Source: Sipunculus nudus
Taxonomy: Eukaryota; Annelida; Sipuncula; Golfingiida; Sipunculidae
NCBI GenBank assembly: GCA_026874595.1
Contig: CM049315.1
Location: 69,635,916 to 69,699,915 of the forward strand
Length of the DNA stretch: 64,000 nucleotides
Direction: 5' to 3'
Positions 49,256 through 59,687 of the stretch are shown here, in pieces. The number at the start of each line of letters is the position of its first letter. Position 1 is the stretch's first letter. Under the pieces are notes generated by a model, which was not told where the DNA came from, did not search any database, and was given only the letters and a program-made list of their open reading frames with translations. The translations under genes were made by a program, and so were the position numbers.

Positions 49256-50498
49256 TAAATCTTTTATTTTTCAGATCATATTGATGTTCCAAAAATGCCC
49301 TATTAGTAGGATGTAAGCATATTTAAACTTGTTTGAACACAGTGCATGGCTGTAAAATTGTCTCCTACCAAACATATAAAATATTGTTAGTTCGTCATTA
49401 TTATTATGATTATTAAAAAAAAATTTTGTTAGGTATCCAATTTAAGTTGTTAATTAAGGAAACTGTGGAGCTCTCATCTATATATAATGCTTTAATCAAC
49501 AGAAAAATTCATGCATCAATAAGTGTAGTGTTGTTACGATATTATAATTTTTAAGTATAAGGTGGTCAGCACACATGTAAAAGAACTGAAACGGATTAAC
49601 TTTTATATGTCACTGAATGTGTCAAATGTAACTGCATCATGTGAAGCTTCTGATAATTAATTCCATAATATAGGTCTTTTGTAGATAAATGATTCTTGCA
49701 GCAATTCTTTTCGAACTGAAGCCAGTTGGAAATAAAACGGAAAAAAAGTTAGTCTGACCTAAGGTAATCAAAGTACATAAACACAAAAATTATTAGAAGT
49801 GAAAAATACTCATTGAATGTTATTTGCATGTTATTTTCGGGTTTATTTTGTTATTGAAAATGCAGCTTTCAAAATTCAAGCCTGGCCATCCAGCTCCAGT
49901 GACAGTAAATTGGTATTAAGAGGTGCATGATTTTAATCACCCCAGAATCAAGAAACCGGAAGCTTTTCTATAGTATCTTGGTGTATTCCAGGGTAAATTA
50001 AAAATAATGAGGCATAGCAAGCATCTAGTGAAAGTACAAATCGCTTGCATGAATTGTTTCACAGTTTTTGGCCACCCACGATGATGTTATAGAACAATCA
50101 TAGGGTTTGGAGTCTTCACTTCTGCACACAAACAAAATAATGAAGATAGATAGTAAAATTCATGGGAGAAATGTAAAAGTATATAATCCCTTTACTGTTT
50201 AGATTTATTTTAAAAATTTTCAAAGTCTGACTATATTTACATTAACATTGCATACAATATCTTGCTAAGCCTTTGTTCTTTCTTTTCCATATTGGACTAA
50301 CATTACCAGATTCGTGCAAAGAGAAAAATGAAAATATGTATTTACTTATACGCCATATTTTGTCTAAGTGTGTGTATACTTTAATAATCGAACATAAAAT
50401 AAACGTAATTAAACAAACATAACACTTGTCAGTAGTTGACTGGCATAAGTGTAAGCAGAATTAAAGGGGGCGCCTTTGCGCCCCCTATGAATACGCCC

Positions 50499-50567
<69 letters not shown>

Positions 50568-51716
50568 TGCTGCCAACAAATGACATAAGCCGCCACTTGT
50601 GATATCATGTTTTCACCGACTGGTGTTTCCCTGGCCTCTGTATCGTTAACCAGAACCCTTCGTTTCGATTCTGGTTTTAAAAAATGTTATTAGTGGAAAG
50701 CATGTGGGCACTAGTAAAAACGAAACTGGTTCCGGTTCGAGTCTTTGAGTGGCGTGTCATCGTTAAGAGAGGTGGCCGACTCTACAGGATTCTCATCGCG
50801 GTCCGATCACTCTCTCTTTGTGACGTCAGTTTTACTGTTATCACCAAACAGGTCTGTCAGTGTGATGACACATTTATATTCAACCAAGGTTTGCATTCCA
50901 ATGGGAGGACTAAACTTTATGGAATATGAAAATTTAAAAAAATATAAAAGTAATTATAATGCATACAAAACAAATTACATACCTTTGTCAAATGCTCCAG
51001 CCGACAGCTGTTAAAATAGAGAACATCTGAAGAATTCCCCTCGCTGTATTTTATGTATTTTATTTGCACAAAACATCATGAGTATATTAAGAAACGGTGA
51101 CAGTTTTAATAATTCTAATTTTTGCAGAGAAAATTCGCTTGTAGAAAAATTGACGACAGTGTTGCATTTCATATGTCGCAACGTGTTAGACAATATAATG
51201 ATAAAATATGTCTTGATAGAAAGTGTATTTTTTAGTAGTACTTTTGTTATCTTATGCAAAACCATATTGCTGCTAAAGCCCGGCGCGAGCATCAGTCTGT
51301 CGTGGATCATTTCCGCATATATGTTTATAATTGTGTATGCATCTATCAGTGACAAAGCTGACCTTTATTTTCGATTACTTGGTTTAACATAAAGTAAACG
51401 TATGTTATCATATATAAATGAGCTATAATAAAATGGTAAAAAATTTAACCGTTTAAGGCATTCCGTTTGTTAGCCAATGATGTTGTTATATTTTATATCT
51501 ACATTGTTAATACGTTAGATCGATAATGATTTTGATGTTGGTTTATATGCTCACTGCGGAGCATTTTCTACAAATAAATTGAAACCAGTCAGACAGTTAT
51601 GACAATTTGACATTAGTCACTCCGGTCATGAACACACTAAAACAGACCCGTTAACGAATTTAATATATAATATACACAAACATATACACACTGAGCACTA
51701 AGTTATTGATCAGACG

Positions 51717-51768
<52 letters not shown>

Positions 51769-52075
51769 ACGTACTTGGACTTACTCTAACGTATATCTCT
51801 TCTAGAACATCATTTGGATTGACGTTTTTTTGATACAGTTCACAAGTTTTCGAATGTGCGTGAAACATCCCACCAGAACACCAGACACTACTGCTGCAAA
51901 CTCCAAGACATGCGATTTTATTTTCCGTCGTAGTCACAGCCAAGGATTTCAAATGTGTACTTTTTCGTCGAAACGTTTCTGTGATAATACTAGTTCCATG
52001 GCCGCTGAATGTGTCACTCCTTATTATCAGTAATAGGATGACCACGCGTCGAAGGATCATTGATGATCCAATCAT
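47078..52075 (-). CDS. Secreted PAN/apple + F5/8 type C domain protein (five exons)
   Basis: Proposed exons on the minus strand: 51785-52075, 50983-51007, 48385-48623, 47578-47682, 47078-47248. All junctions close in phase: 831 coding bases, 276 residues. Exon 1 starts at ATG 52075 with a signal peptide (RRVVILLLII). It then has a PAN/apple half with Cys at residues 56, 60, 66 and 78 (ACLGVC, WCSGGMF, KTCELY) and ends at AGA|GTAAGT. A 25-nt microexon adds LSAGAFDK and supplies the first base of a Gly codon. Exons 3-5 make one F5/8C domain: ARALGVGDPAIFPDSAF, EWWQVDLGQPHVIQQIAIK, YWIERFSLAYGEDGITW, TRFLRVWVESF and ARFELYGC, with the bracketing Cys near residues 110 and 271. Such proteins are extracellular and often bind glycans or lipids; innate recognition or adhesion is a guess. 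The exon 3 donor (AAG|GTCAAA) is weak; the other sites are good. Confidence 0.78.
47677..47950. repeat. 137 bp tandem duplication across a splice acceptor
   Basis: Units 47677-47813 and 47814-47950 differ at only about two positions ('caacagatg'/'caacaaatg' and 'agtgtat'/'agtttat'). The left unit contains the acceptor CATGCAG|GG and the first bases of the F5/8C exon at 47578-47682; the right unit duplicates that acceptor without an exon behind it. Confidence 0.95.
48071..48235. mobile_element. MITE-like element, copy 1 (GCGGATCCAG ends)
   Basis: Begins gcggatccagg at 48071 and ends 'cctccttttcctaaatcctggat', the inverse of the start in degraded form. It contains a 20-C run (48161-48180). It lies in an intron of the PAN-F5/8C gene. 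A second copy is at 52803-52993. Confidence 0.65.
48624..49028. other. Intron of PAN-F5/8C gene, non-coding
   Basis: No further in-phase exon was found. The motif 'agcgccatctagtg' at about 48791-48804 is notable only as a short recognisable string. Confidence 0.4.
49029..49119. repeat. (CT)n-(AT)n compound microsatellite
   Basis: CT repeats to about 49066, then AT repeats to 49119, directly abutting the element at 49120. Confidence 0.9.
49120..50501. mobile_element. Candidate 1.4 kb TIR-bounded non-autonomous DNA transposon in a (TA)n tract
   Basis: The left end reads gtggcgtgtccaat...agagggggcgc. The right end, inverted, reads aggggcgtattcatagggggcgc. The ends match imperfectly as terminal inverted repeats, and both are flanked by (TA)n (49067-49119 and 50502-50565), as expected for insertion into TA-rich targets. 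The interior has another (AT)n block (49205-49252) and no reading frame for a transposase. Superfamily is not assigned; hAT-like or other MITE families in molluscs have similar GGGGCG-type ends. Confidence 0.55.
50502..50565. repeat. (TA)n microsatellite
   Basis: About 32 TA units following the right end of the element at 49120-50501. Confidence 0.9.
50983..51007 (-). other. 25-nt microexon joining PAN and F5/8C parts
   Basis: It is flanked by CTATTTTAACAG| and |GTATGT. It enters in phase 0 and leaves in phase 1, exactly what exon 1 (phase 0 out) and exon 3 (phase 1 in) require, and it has no stop. It encodes LSAGAFDK plus the first base of Gly. Confidence 0.6.
51718..51765. repeat. (CT)n microsatellite
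   Basis: About 24 CT units. On the gene strand it is a (GA)n run starting about 20 bases inside the first intron of the PAN-F5/8C gene. Confidence 0.9.
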
Positions 52076-52802
52076 CGTGAGAAATTACTGTGTGAAAGTA
52101 TTAATTATAATGTGCCCATCAGTAAGGTTAACTCGCTACATACACGAAGCAATTTGAATGTTTCTTATATGATTGCTTATTCATACAAGTGTACTGTGTA
52201 CCTTTTCATGACAGATTGATAAGCAGAGCTTTAACTCGTTGTTTGAAGGTATACAATGGAATGATATAAAACCGTTTCACAGCTGAGACAGGTATATATA
52301 TATAAAGTTGTCATTTTAACGTTTTAATAGTCTGTCTTAGTTTATGTTACCAACCAACAGCACGTAAATGTCAATATTGAATCTTTTCATAACCCGATGA
52401 CATAGATGTCTGCTTTGATCATACAAGTCACTGTCCATGGCGGGCAAACGCGCTGTTTTCAGATGATTGCAGTGCTTTGACGTTTCTGACAAATTTACCT
52501 GTGATATGACAACCAAACAAATGACATGTCTATGCGTAAGATTTCAGAATTCACTTATAATATGCGTTTATTATTGTATATGTTGTATTGCGAATTGTCA
52601 TTGCTGAAAAAGATATTTCGCAGCGACAGAAACTACATTCAGTGTGAAGGTAAATTACACATGGACTTTACCCCTCATCTAAGGTCAGAACTACTTTTGT
52701 ATTTCGGCAAATGAAAGATGAATAGAAGTCGAGTGAGGACATTGCAACCATCACGTGATAGAGGAAACGATAAACGCACGATGATAATACTGATTTCTAG
52801 AA
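52076..52802. other. Upstream region of the PAN-F5/8C gene
   Basis: No exon or repeat recognised. On the gene strand TATAATTA (52102-52109) lies about 30 bp before the ATG, too close to be a clear core promoter for an mRNA with a normal leader. Promoter not assigned. Confidence 0.3.
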
Positions 52803-52993
52803 GCGGATCCAGGAGAGGGGTCCAAGGGGTCCGGGACTCCCCCCCCCCCCTTTTTTTTCAGCAACCTTTTTTGACGCTTTCAGACCAAATTTTGCGACCT
52901 GGACCCCCCTTTTCCGGAACTGGACACCTTGTTACAGGATTTTCATCCGTCCTCCTTGGTTGGACCCCTCCTTTTCCTAAATGCTGGATCCGC
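52803..52993. mobile_element. MITE-like element, copy 2 (GCGGATCCAG ends)
   Basis: Terminal inverted repeats gcggatccag (52803-52812) and ctggatccgc (52984-52993) bound about 190 bp with a C12/T8 run near the left end. 'ctccttttcctaaat' next to the right end is shared with copy 1 at 48071-48235. Confidence 0.7.
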
Positions 52994-53180
52994 CCCGATT
53001 ACGATTATTAATAATGAAGTCCCAAAACCAGTGGTTTAACATTCAGCGGAGTTTATTTCTTCAATTGCATGTAAAATCTGAAAGCAATTAGATAGCCCGA
53101 AACTTTACTCTTTCTTTACCCTTGGTCTTTTTTTTTCCACAAAATGTCATTTCCCTGTTTGGAGTGTTTCCGGATTGTTT

Positions 53181-53240
53181 TACCTTATCTCGAATATTTG
53201 TATAACGTGTGGCATGCTAAGGTCGACCTGCTACAAATCT
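53181..53240 (-). pseudogene. Decayed F5/8C exon fragment (copy 3)
   Basis: The minus strand reads QVDLSMPHVIQIFEI and then a GTAAAA donor-like end, paralleling QVDLGQPHVIQQIAIK in the intact gene. The two Trp codons before QVDL have become TTG and TAG (TAG at 53231-53233). The rest of the exon cannot be followed. Confidence 0.65.
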
Positions 53241-53478
53241 TCTCAAATCTTGAATTCTGTGCAGGTAATAGTTGAGAAAAAGACATAAAAATAAACTACC
53301 ATATATTAAGAACATAGTCACAAAATCTCTCATAAGTTTGCTTTATACGCTTTGGTGTCTGCAGTGTCATTTGGGTGCCTTACATGTGTACGGTTTCTGC
53401 GATATAAGCAACCACCATTAGTGATTAAAACGATTACTGACTTACCGTTTGATAAAACCTCGCTGCCACTCTAGTGAT

Positions 53479-54016
53479 AGACTGGTACCCTGCTCTATTA
53501 TGGCGCCGATGTTCTATAGGCCAATCATAGAGACAGGCGTACAACGCCATCTTATGGACTCCCGGTAGACTGGTTCAAACTCCAGTATGTATTATATATG
53601 ATAAAAATAAGCATTTCGTTTGCTCAGAGAAGTTACCAAAAGTTGGCAGTCGATTTAGTTTGACATTAATGATTAGATTAATAGATATTAATAATAAATC
53701 ACTGCTACGTACAGTGGAATATCAAAGATTCAGTATATCGTTTTATCTATATATCCATCATTCAACTTTTGTGAAACAACTCATTTTTCAATATTTAAAA
53801 AATAGAAATAACTAAAGAAAGTTATTTTATAAGAAATCTTCACGGAAAACCAAACAGGATCGCGTGAACGTCCATGACAATCGGTATGAGCGTGCATACT
53901 GGGGTAGGAACCAGTCTACAGGTAAGTCAGGAGTTGCAACTGGGATTTCTTAAGATGGCGTTGTACGCCTGTCTCTATGCTTGGCTGAGGGCCATGATAG
54001 AGCAGGATACCAGTCT
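53479..54016. mobile_element. Fold-back / long-TIR element
   Basis: The arm 53479-53577 is matched by the inverse of 53908-54016. Shared blocks include 'agactggtaccctgctctat', 'catagagacaggcgtacaac', 'gccatctta' and, at the inner end, 'gtagactggttc'. The inner spacer is about 330 bp. There are no coding frames, so it is best described as a non-autonomous fold-back or MITE-type element that could form a long hairpin. Confidence 0.75.
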
Positions 54017-54381
54017 AGACATGCCCCCCTAACTTTTAAAGGAGACCTTTTTGTGAGAAATTTGCTCATCCTTCCCCTTCACATCTTTCTTTCAACAATA
54101 ATACTTCAGTTATGTTATTCATATTATGAAAATTTATTATGACATATTTAAACCGAACTACCCCCCCCCCCCCACCCACCCTTTCCCCGCTCACACATTC
54201 CCTGAACAAACATGGCCCATGAGTGTTGTATGAGTCCCAGTTGCATCATTTCAGGTCTCAGCATATTAGGCCCGCTCAACAATTCATGCAAATAATTGAC
54301 CATAGTCTTCATCCAGTGTAGAGAAACATGCCTTAGGAATTTAAGATGTAGGTCTTACTGTATTGTCTATCTACATTTATT
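54017..54381. other. Non-coding with C-homopolymer
   Basis: Contains a C13 run at 54161-54173; no exon recognised. Confidence 0.4.
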
Positions 54382-54550
54382 TCGTTCCCACGGGATAATT
54401 ATCGTGTGGCCACGAGATACTATCGCGTGGGAACGAGATAATTATCGCGTGGCCACGATATACTAACGCGTTGGAACGAGATAATTATCGCGTGGCCACA
54501 AGATACTTACGCGTTGGAACGAGATACTATCTCGTGGGAACGAGATATTT
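54382..54550. repeat. 43 bp near-palindromic tandem repeat
   Basis: Units start tggccacgag at 54407, 54450 and 54493 (exact 43 bp spacing) with partial units at both ends. Each unit alternates 'cgtggccacgag' with 'gtgggaacgagataatta', and both halves are close to palindromes. Confidence 0.9.
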
Positions 54551-55312
54551 ATAAAATAATTTTGTGCATGTCCTATACTAGCCACCGTAGAATATCATCG
54601 AATTAGAAAGTAATACTTTTTTGCATTGACACCATGTGTATAAGCGGGTGAGAAATTACATCATCGATATAACTCTTTCGTTGGCAAAATATTTTTTTCT
54701 ACTCTGGTAAAGACGAAAGGTTAAAATCAGCAGGAACAACAGGCCGAACGGAGCCGGATGAACATTTCGTAGACGGTAAGGGTAACATCCAAGGACTTAA
54801 TCTCACCACCATGTTTTTTTTACTAGAGGTCAGGTCAGCGGGTGTCCTTTGGGTTTTGTCATGTGAGGCGAGCATGGTGCCACGTACGGTACCAAGACTT
54901 CAATCTAGCAGTAAACCTTGTTTTCATTCTTTCGGAATAAAATTCATTCTACTTTTTTAATTTGATTCTGACAGGGTCAGAAATACTAAGCTTTTATTGA
55001 GATTTTTTTTTGGCACGAGGTTTCATGTGCCTGATCTCACTGTTGAATTGACAATTTCCACTAAAATATTGACAATTTTTCAACAAACATTTCTACCCTT
55101 CTGTTTTTTTTTTGGGGGGGGGGGGGGTACAAAAAATTTCTCTTTTTCTCAAAGTAAAATTTTCATTTATTATTGTAACAGTAGTTGTCACACAGGGGTT
55201 GGTTAAGGACAATACTGGGGTAGTGAGCCGCACATACAGATCACGTCTCTCAGTCTCAGTCACAAACACCATCCGAAGCACTACACAGAATGTGCTATAC
55301 AGGTTTAATGTG
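54551..55312. other. Non-coding with G-homopolymer
   Basis: G14 run at 55114-55127 preceded by a T-run. Frames through it are low-complexity; no gene recognised. Confidence 0.4.
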
Positions 55313-55370
55313 CTGGAAAGAGAAAAACACATGACATTGAACTCTCTAGTTCAATAGTTGCCTGCCAAGT
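55313..55370 (+). repeat. 58 bp direct repeat, copy 1
   Basis: Matches 55836-55893 with about two mismatches, 523 bp apart, same orientation. It starts ctggaaagagaaaaacacat and includes 'agttcaatagttgcctg'. Confidence 0.85.
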
Positions 55371-55835
55371 AATATATACAATTAAAACGGCGTCAAATGT
55401 ACAATAGGTAATATATACAGAATATACTCAGTTTTCAGAATTTACAGTTAACATTCGCTAACACAATGTGTGGCACCTACAATGCGTTTACACATTGAGA
55501 ACATTATTACTGGATGACCACCTTTGGTCATTGATAAATCAAACTTACTGACCAGATTAGGAAAATAAGCGTGTCATAATAACTATGATGATATTAGCAT
55601 TATTATGAAAATATAGTGACTGCATACTCTAATGAATAGTATACGATAATACAGACGATCACATTAAGCCATAAATTGGTTTTATAGTCACCTTTAGTTT
55701 ACCTTTTGGACCACATTTAGCAATATAGTATGTGTATGATAACATTACCGTTATTATGACAATATATTGACTGACCTACTCTACTGAATATGACATTGAC
55801 ACATTAATTCAGGAAATACACTAAAAATCACGTAC

Positions 55836-55893
55836 CTGGAAAGAGAAAAACACATGACATTGAACTCTCCAGTTCAATAGTTGCCTGTCAAGT
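55836..55893 (+). repeat. 58 bp direct repeat, copy 2
   Basis: Partner of 55313-55370. The intervening 465 bp show no LTR-like start or end dinucleotides at the repeat edges, so this is not called an LTR pair. Confidence 0.85.
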
Positions 55894-57781
55894 GACGTTA
55901 ATCGGGAAACTTGGCGGCAAAACCAGGTACAGTATTTATATGCAAATGAACAATATTACTAATAAGTAAGTAAGTTCATCCAATGTTTCACAAAACGTGA
56001 TAGTGATAAGCACTGGATAGTATTACCTATATTATATATAACGCTTACTACTACATCATACATATAATTATACCTTGATATTGCAGGCAAATCATAAATT
56101 GACGGAAACTAATTATCGGGTCAAAGGTGGCAACCCAGGTGCTTTGCTCCGAGATGGATTACAGCTTTGGCGCGCTGCTGATAAATGATACCACAGTGTA
56201 CACAGACCACAACAAATAAAAAACAACCGAAACTGACGGCAGTATAACCGGTCACATTATTTTACCGGCAAATGTGTTATAGGGCAACTAATGTAATATG
56301 ATTCATGGAATTTGTTTGTTTGTTTTGTAAAGATATCTTCACCATTGCAAGATCGAGATCGCTGTTATTCACCTTGGTTAAACTTAAGTGTAAACATCCG
56401 AAGGTTGTTAAAGCTGCATTTGGTACAGGTGTTAACTGATCGGAACTACACTTGTTCTAGTAGACAGAACTGACCTGTGATGCAACAATAGATTAGTGAA
56501 TCGTAACACACATTTCTAAGCTTGCATTGATAAACTCCTTCGCTTACATACAACACACCATAGTGCAGGATTTTGGTAACGTTCCATATTTGGTTATCAT
56601 AAATGGAGGTGCATGAGTTCTCTATGTGCTCTCTAAAATGCACAAAAATGATTTATTTTACAGCATCTGCACGAACGTACAGCTTATAACTCTCCAGAGT
56701 TGTTTCAGAGTACTTTGGCCCTTATTAAAAAAGGAATTTAGATGTTAAACCTATGACATTGAGTTATGCAAGAACACATTGTAATATCCAGAAAATTCTT
56801 TGTTTCTAAACATTCATGGCAATAAATTAAAATGAAATTATTATAATGTAATTAAACATGGTTATTTATTCATTAAGGAGCATTTAAATATCAAAAGTCC
56901 GGTCACGCAATCTTTACTCTCTCATGTCGAAAAATCTTCCTGGAATGCTGAACAAACGCTCTTTTTTCGGGCTAAGGAGGCCGTTAGTGATAAATACTTT
57001 CTTCAAAGATTGTTAGGGGCAGAAAATGGCCGTTGGCAATTTTCCATATTTTAAGGTTAGAAGAACCTATTTCTGGGTCCGGTCAAGGTCGGCTCATTTC
57101 GTGGCGCCAAGAGTGAGCGGGCATTAAATATTGCAGGGCAGCAGGAAATTTCAGGACAACATATTTTAGGGTGCATACAATATTTATAGCAGGTGGGTGA
57201 TGAGAATAATTAAATAAATAAAAAAAATAGCAGGTTTGGCCTTTTTTTTTGTTTGTGCTGGTTGGGATTGAAAGTTGTACATGTGTTTCCTGGAAATGGC
57301 TTAAGAGGTGGCGACACCTAATGGCCAGTTTTAGAAGCTGTCGCTTTCTGTCATATACCGCGAAAATGAGATACTGAATCCCCTGTTTTCCTGGAAAAAA
57401 ATAAAAGTGCAGGAGGTGAGCTTGATTCTGATGTATAACATGATGCCAAACACTCGATAGAAAAAACTTTCCCAGTGCCCCCAACATGTGCACCTTTTAT
57501 GATAATATATAGGGCCTGGAAATACGTCCCTCTAACCTTAAGTCGGCCGCAGATCTCTTCCAGTGCTAATCCTGCCAAGAAGGCTGTGATCTCAGGTGAC
57601 AGAGGTCCGATCTCTCAATTAAATAAGTCGCGCGATACCAGGTGGTAAGCGTCCTATTTGTATGTTATGTGCTACTGATCGTGCCCATTGACAGTTTATA
57701 TCCACTTTTGTAAAGGAATAGACAAACAATCTTATAACAAAATATTGGCAGAGACTAAAATAAATAAAGGAAATAAACACT
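55894..57781. other. Non-coding, no gene recognised
   Basis: The longest minus-strand frames (57083-57493, 57351-57578) overlap in different frames and contain no domain, signal peptide or consistent splice context. Confidence 0.4.
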
Positions 57782-57861
57782 CATTAATATTTAATATACA
57801 TCATTAATATTTGATAAACCTCATTAATGTTTAATATACCTCATTAATATTTAACATACCT
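57782..57861. repeat. ~20 bp tandem repeat
   Basis: Four imperfect copies of 'cattaatatttaatatacct'. Confidence 0.85.
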
Positions 57862-58370
57862 GATCCCTTCAAGTTCTCTTAAAGATGGTACAGGTCTGTA
57901 CAGTGATGGGATGCATGGCTTATTAGGCCACATTTTTCCGTAAGACTGGGGTCACACCTCAAGTAGGCCCTATCAGTCCAAAATAAATTCCTACTGAGTA
58001 GTATATAGCCTACGGCTACTTCTGAAAATTTGCTTAAATATGTGGAAACAATTTTCGTGTGCATGTGAAGTTTGACCTTCTCAGGGCTTACGGTTAAAAT
58101 AGCTGTGTTTTAACATGTCAAAAATTAGCTTAAGAGGTACTAAATCCTGCATTTTAGCAACCCTTAATCGGAAAACATAGGTGACAATGATATCAGTCTC
58201 ATCTGACTGTACACTTTACTTACATGGCCTTTCCTATTCTGTTCATACTTGTAGCTTTCCTAGGGCCCCTGGGTGCATACCACCAAACGGCCACAACAAA
58301 CAATAGCAGGTTATTCGTTCCACATTTGCCTGCCGCCCATGACCAGTTCCAATTCACTCTTTGTTGGAGA
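57862..58370. other. Non-coding, nothing recognised
   Basis: No exon, RNA or repeat feature seen. Confidence 0.35.
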
Positions 58371-58450
58371 GCGTTGTCCCTTTAGTAAACGCTGAATGCC
58401 GTCAGAACGGGACGCGAACCCACAACCTTGCGGTCTTGACATATTTAAAC
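58371..58450 (-). repeat. tRNA-like SINE fragment
   Basis: The minus strand contains AAGGTTGTGGGTTCGCGTCCC, a T-arm with a B box differing from GGTTCGANTCC at one base. An A box in the upstream ~45 nt is not clear, so a decayed tRNA-derived SINE is more likely than a tRNA gene. Confidence 0.35.
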
Positions 58451-58802
58451 AGGTTAACACTTTACAACAACAAAAAATACATTTTCAGGTATGCAGGCCT
58501 CCGCATGTATACAACCTCAATAAGAGGTACTCCACAATCAGTGTTTTCATTCACTAATTGACCCCACATTCCAAGGTTCGTTGGTGCTCAATTTCTCCAG
58601 CAAGTCTTTGCATTCCCTTATTCTGTCCATATTTCCATGTTCACTCGTGCATTGATGACTACACATATGAATATTCCTGGAAATCCTTCCTGTATCCGGA
58701 TTTTAAGTCGTACCGGCACAAGAACCTAATCGATTCTTCACTGGCCTGTCCCCGAGGTGCCCTGAAATTTTATTGGGATTACGTGAGTTATGTTGTGAAT
58801 CG

Positions 58803-58825
58803 TCACACGCACACACACACACACT
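58803..58825. repeat. (CA)n microsatellite
   Basis: Short CA/CG-interrupted run. Confidence 0.85.
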
Positions 58826-59110
58826 AACGGGAATGAACGCATATCATCCTGACGGAGGGAATTACCCTTTGTCCCTTTGGGTATAAAATATAATATAATC
58901 ATGTATTATTCTTATTGTCCATTCTCTTCAATAAACAGTGCCACCAATGTTTAAAATAAACGAATTATCCTACAGCTCATGAGGTGTGCTTGATCTCTTG
59001 TACCAAGATGTCATAATATAATCTAGCGCAGAATGAAGACACCTATAACGATCAATTAATGTTACCAAAAACACCTGAAAAAAACTGCTGCATACATTGA
59101 TACGGTCCGA
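58826..59110. other. Non-coding, nothing recognised
   Basis: No exon or repeat feature seen. Confidence 0.35.
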
Positions 59111-59136
59111 TCTGTCTGTCTGTCTGTCTGTCTGTC
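59111..59136. repeat. (CTGT)n microsatellite
   Basis: About six CTGT units. Confidence 0.9.
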
Positions 59137-59563
59137 GGTCTGACTGATTGTCTGGCACAATGTAAGCTGCGTCAAACATGCTTATGTCACATGATCTAGG
59201 TGGCCTTCTTGGTTGAGCTCCGCTGTATATAACGGTTTGTAATTGTGATGTTGACAGCAACCCGACCGAGACTGTCCGGTTGTTTAATCAGGTATTCACG
59301 CCTCATGAGTCAGTCTGACGGGATTTAGAACAATAAAGTATTTCTTCGCCCATGATGTTCCTGACAATGATGTATAAACAAGTTTCTCGGTTTATGCGGA
59401 CAGGGGGCGCCCCCAGAGCGTGACAACTCATCAGAGTTCAATGAGTGCAAACAACCTCACCGAGTTTCGGTGCTTGACCAGACGGTAGTTCACCGGCCCA
59501 CATAGCGAAGGAAGAACATTCCCGAGGCACAGGAAAGAAAAATTATAATAATAATATAACGAT
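59137..59563. other. Non-coding, nothing recognised
   Basis: No exon or repeat feature seen. Confidence 0.35.
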
Positions 59564-59687
59564 GAAGACGGAGAAGAAAAAATCAATGGTAATTAAAAAA
59601 ATTCATTGCAGAAATTAATACAGAAGAAGACGGAGAAGAAAAAATCAATGGTAATTAAAAAATTTATTGCAAAAATTAATACAGCAC
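59564..59687. repeat. 62 bp tandem duplication
   Basis: 59564-59625 and 59626-59687 start gaagacggagaagaaaaaat and are nearly identical (differences around 59601-59611 only). Confidence 0.93.

Noticed and set aside
51078-51392. 104-residue plus-strand frame with hydrophobic stretches, overlapped by a minus-strand frame
   Set aside because: Lies in the first intron of the PAN-F5/8C gene, has no motif or splice support, and AT-rich sequence readily gives hydrophobic frames.
55313-55893. LTR pair of a small retroelement
   Set aside because: The repeats lack TG...CA ends, primer site or purine tract.
57083-57578. Minus-strand frames of 136 and 75 residues
   Set aside because: Different overlapping frames, no domain, no start or splice context; homopolymer-containing.
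58371-58450. Possible functional tRNA gene
   Set aside because: B-box-like arm only; acceptor and D arms do not pair. Kept only as SINE debris.
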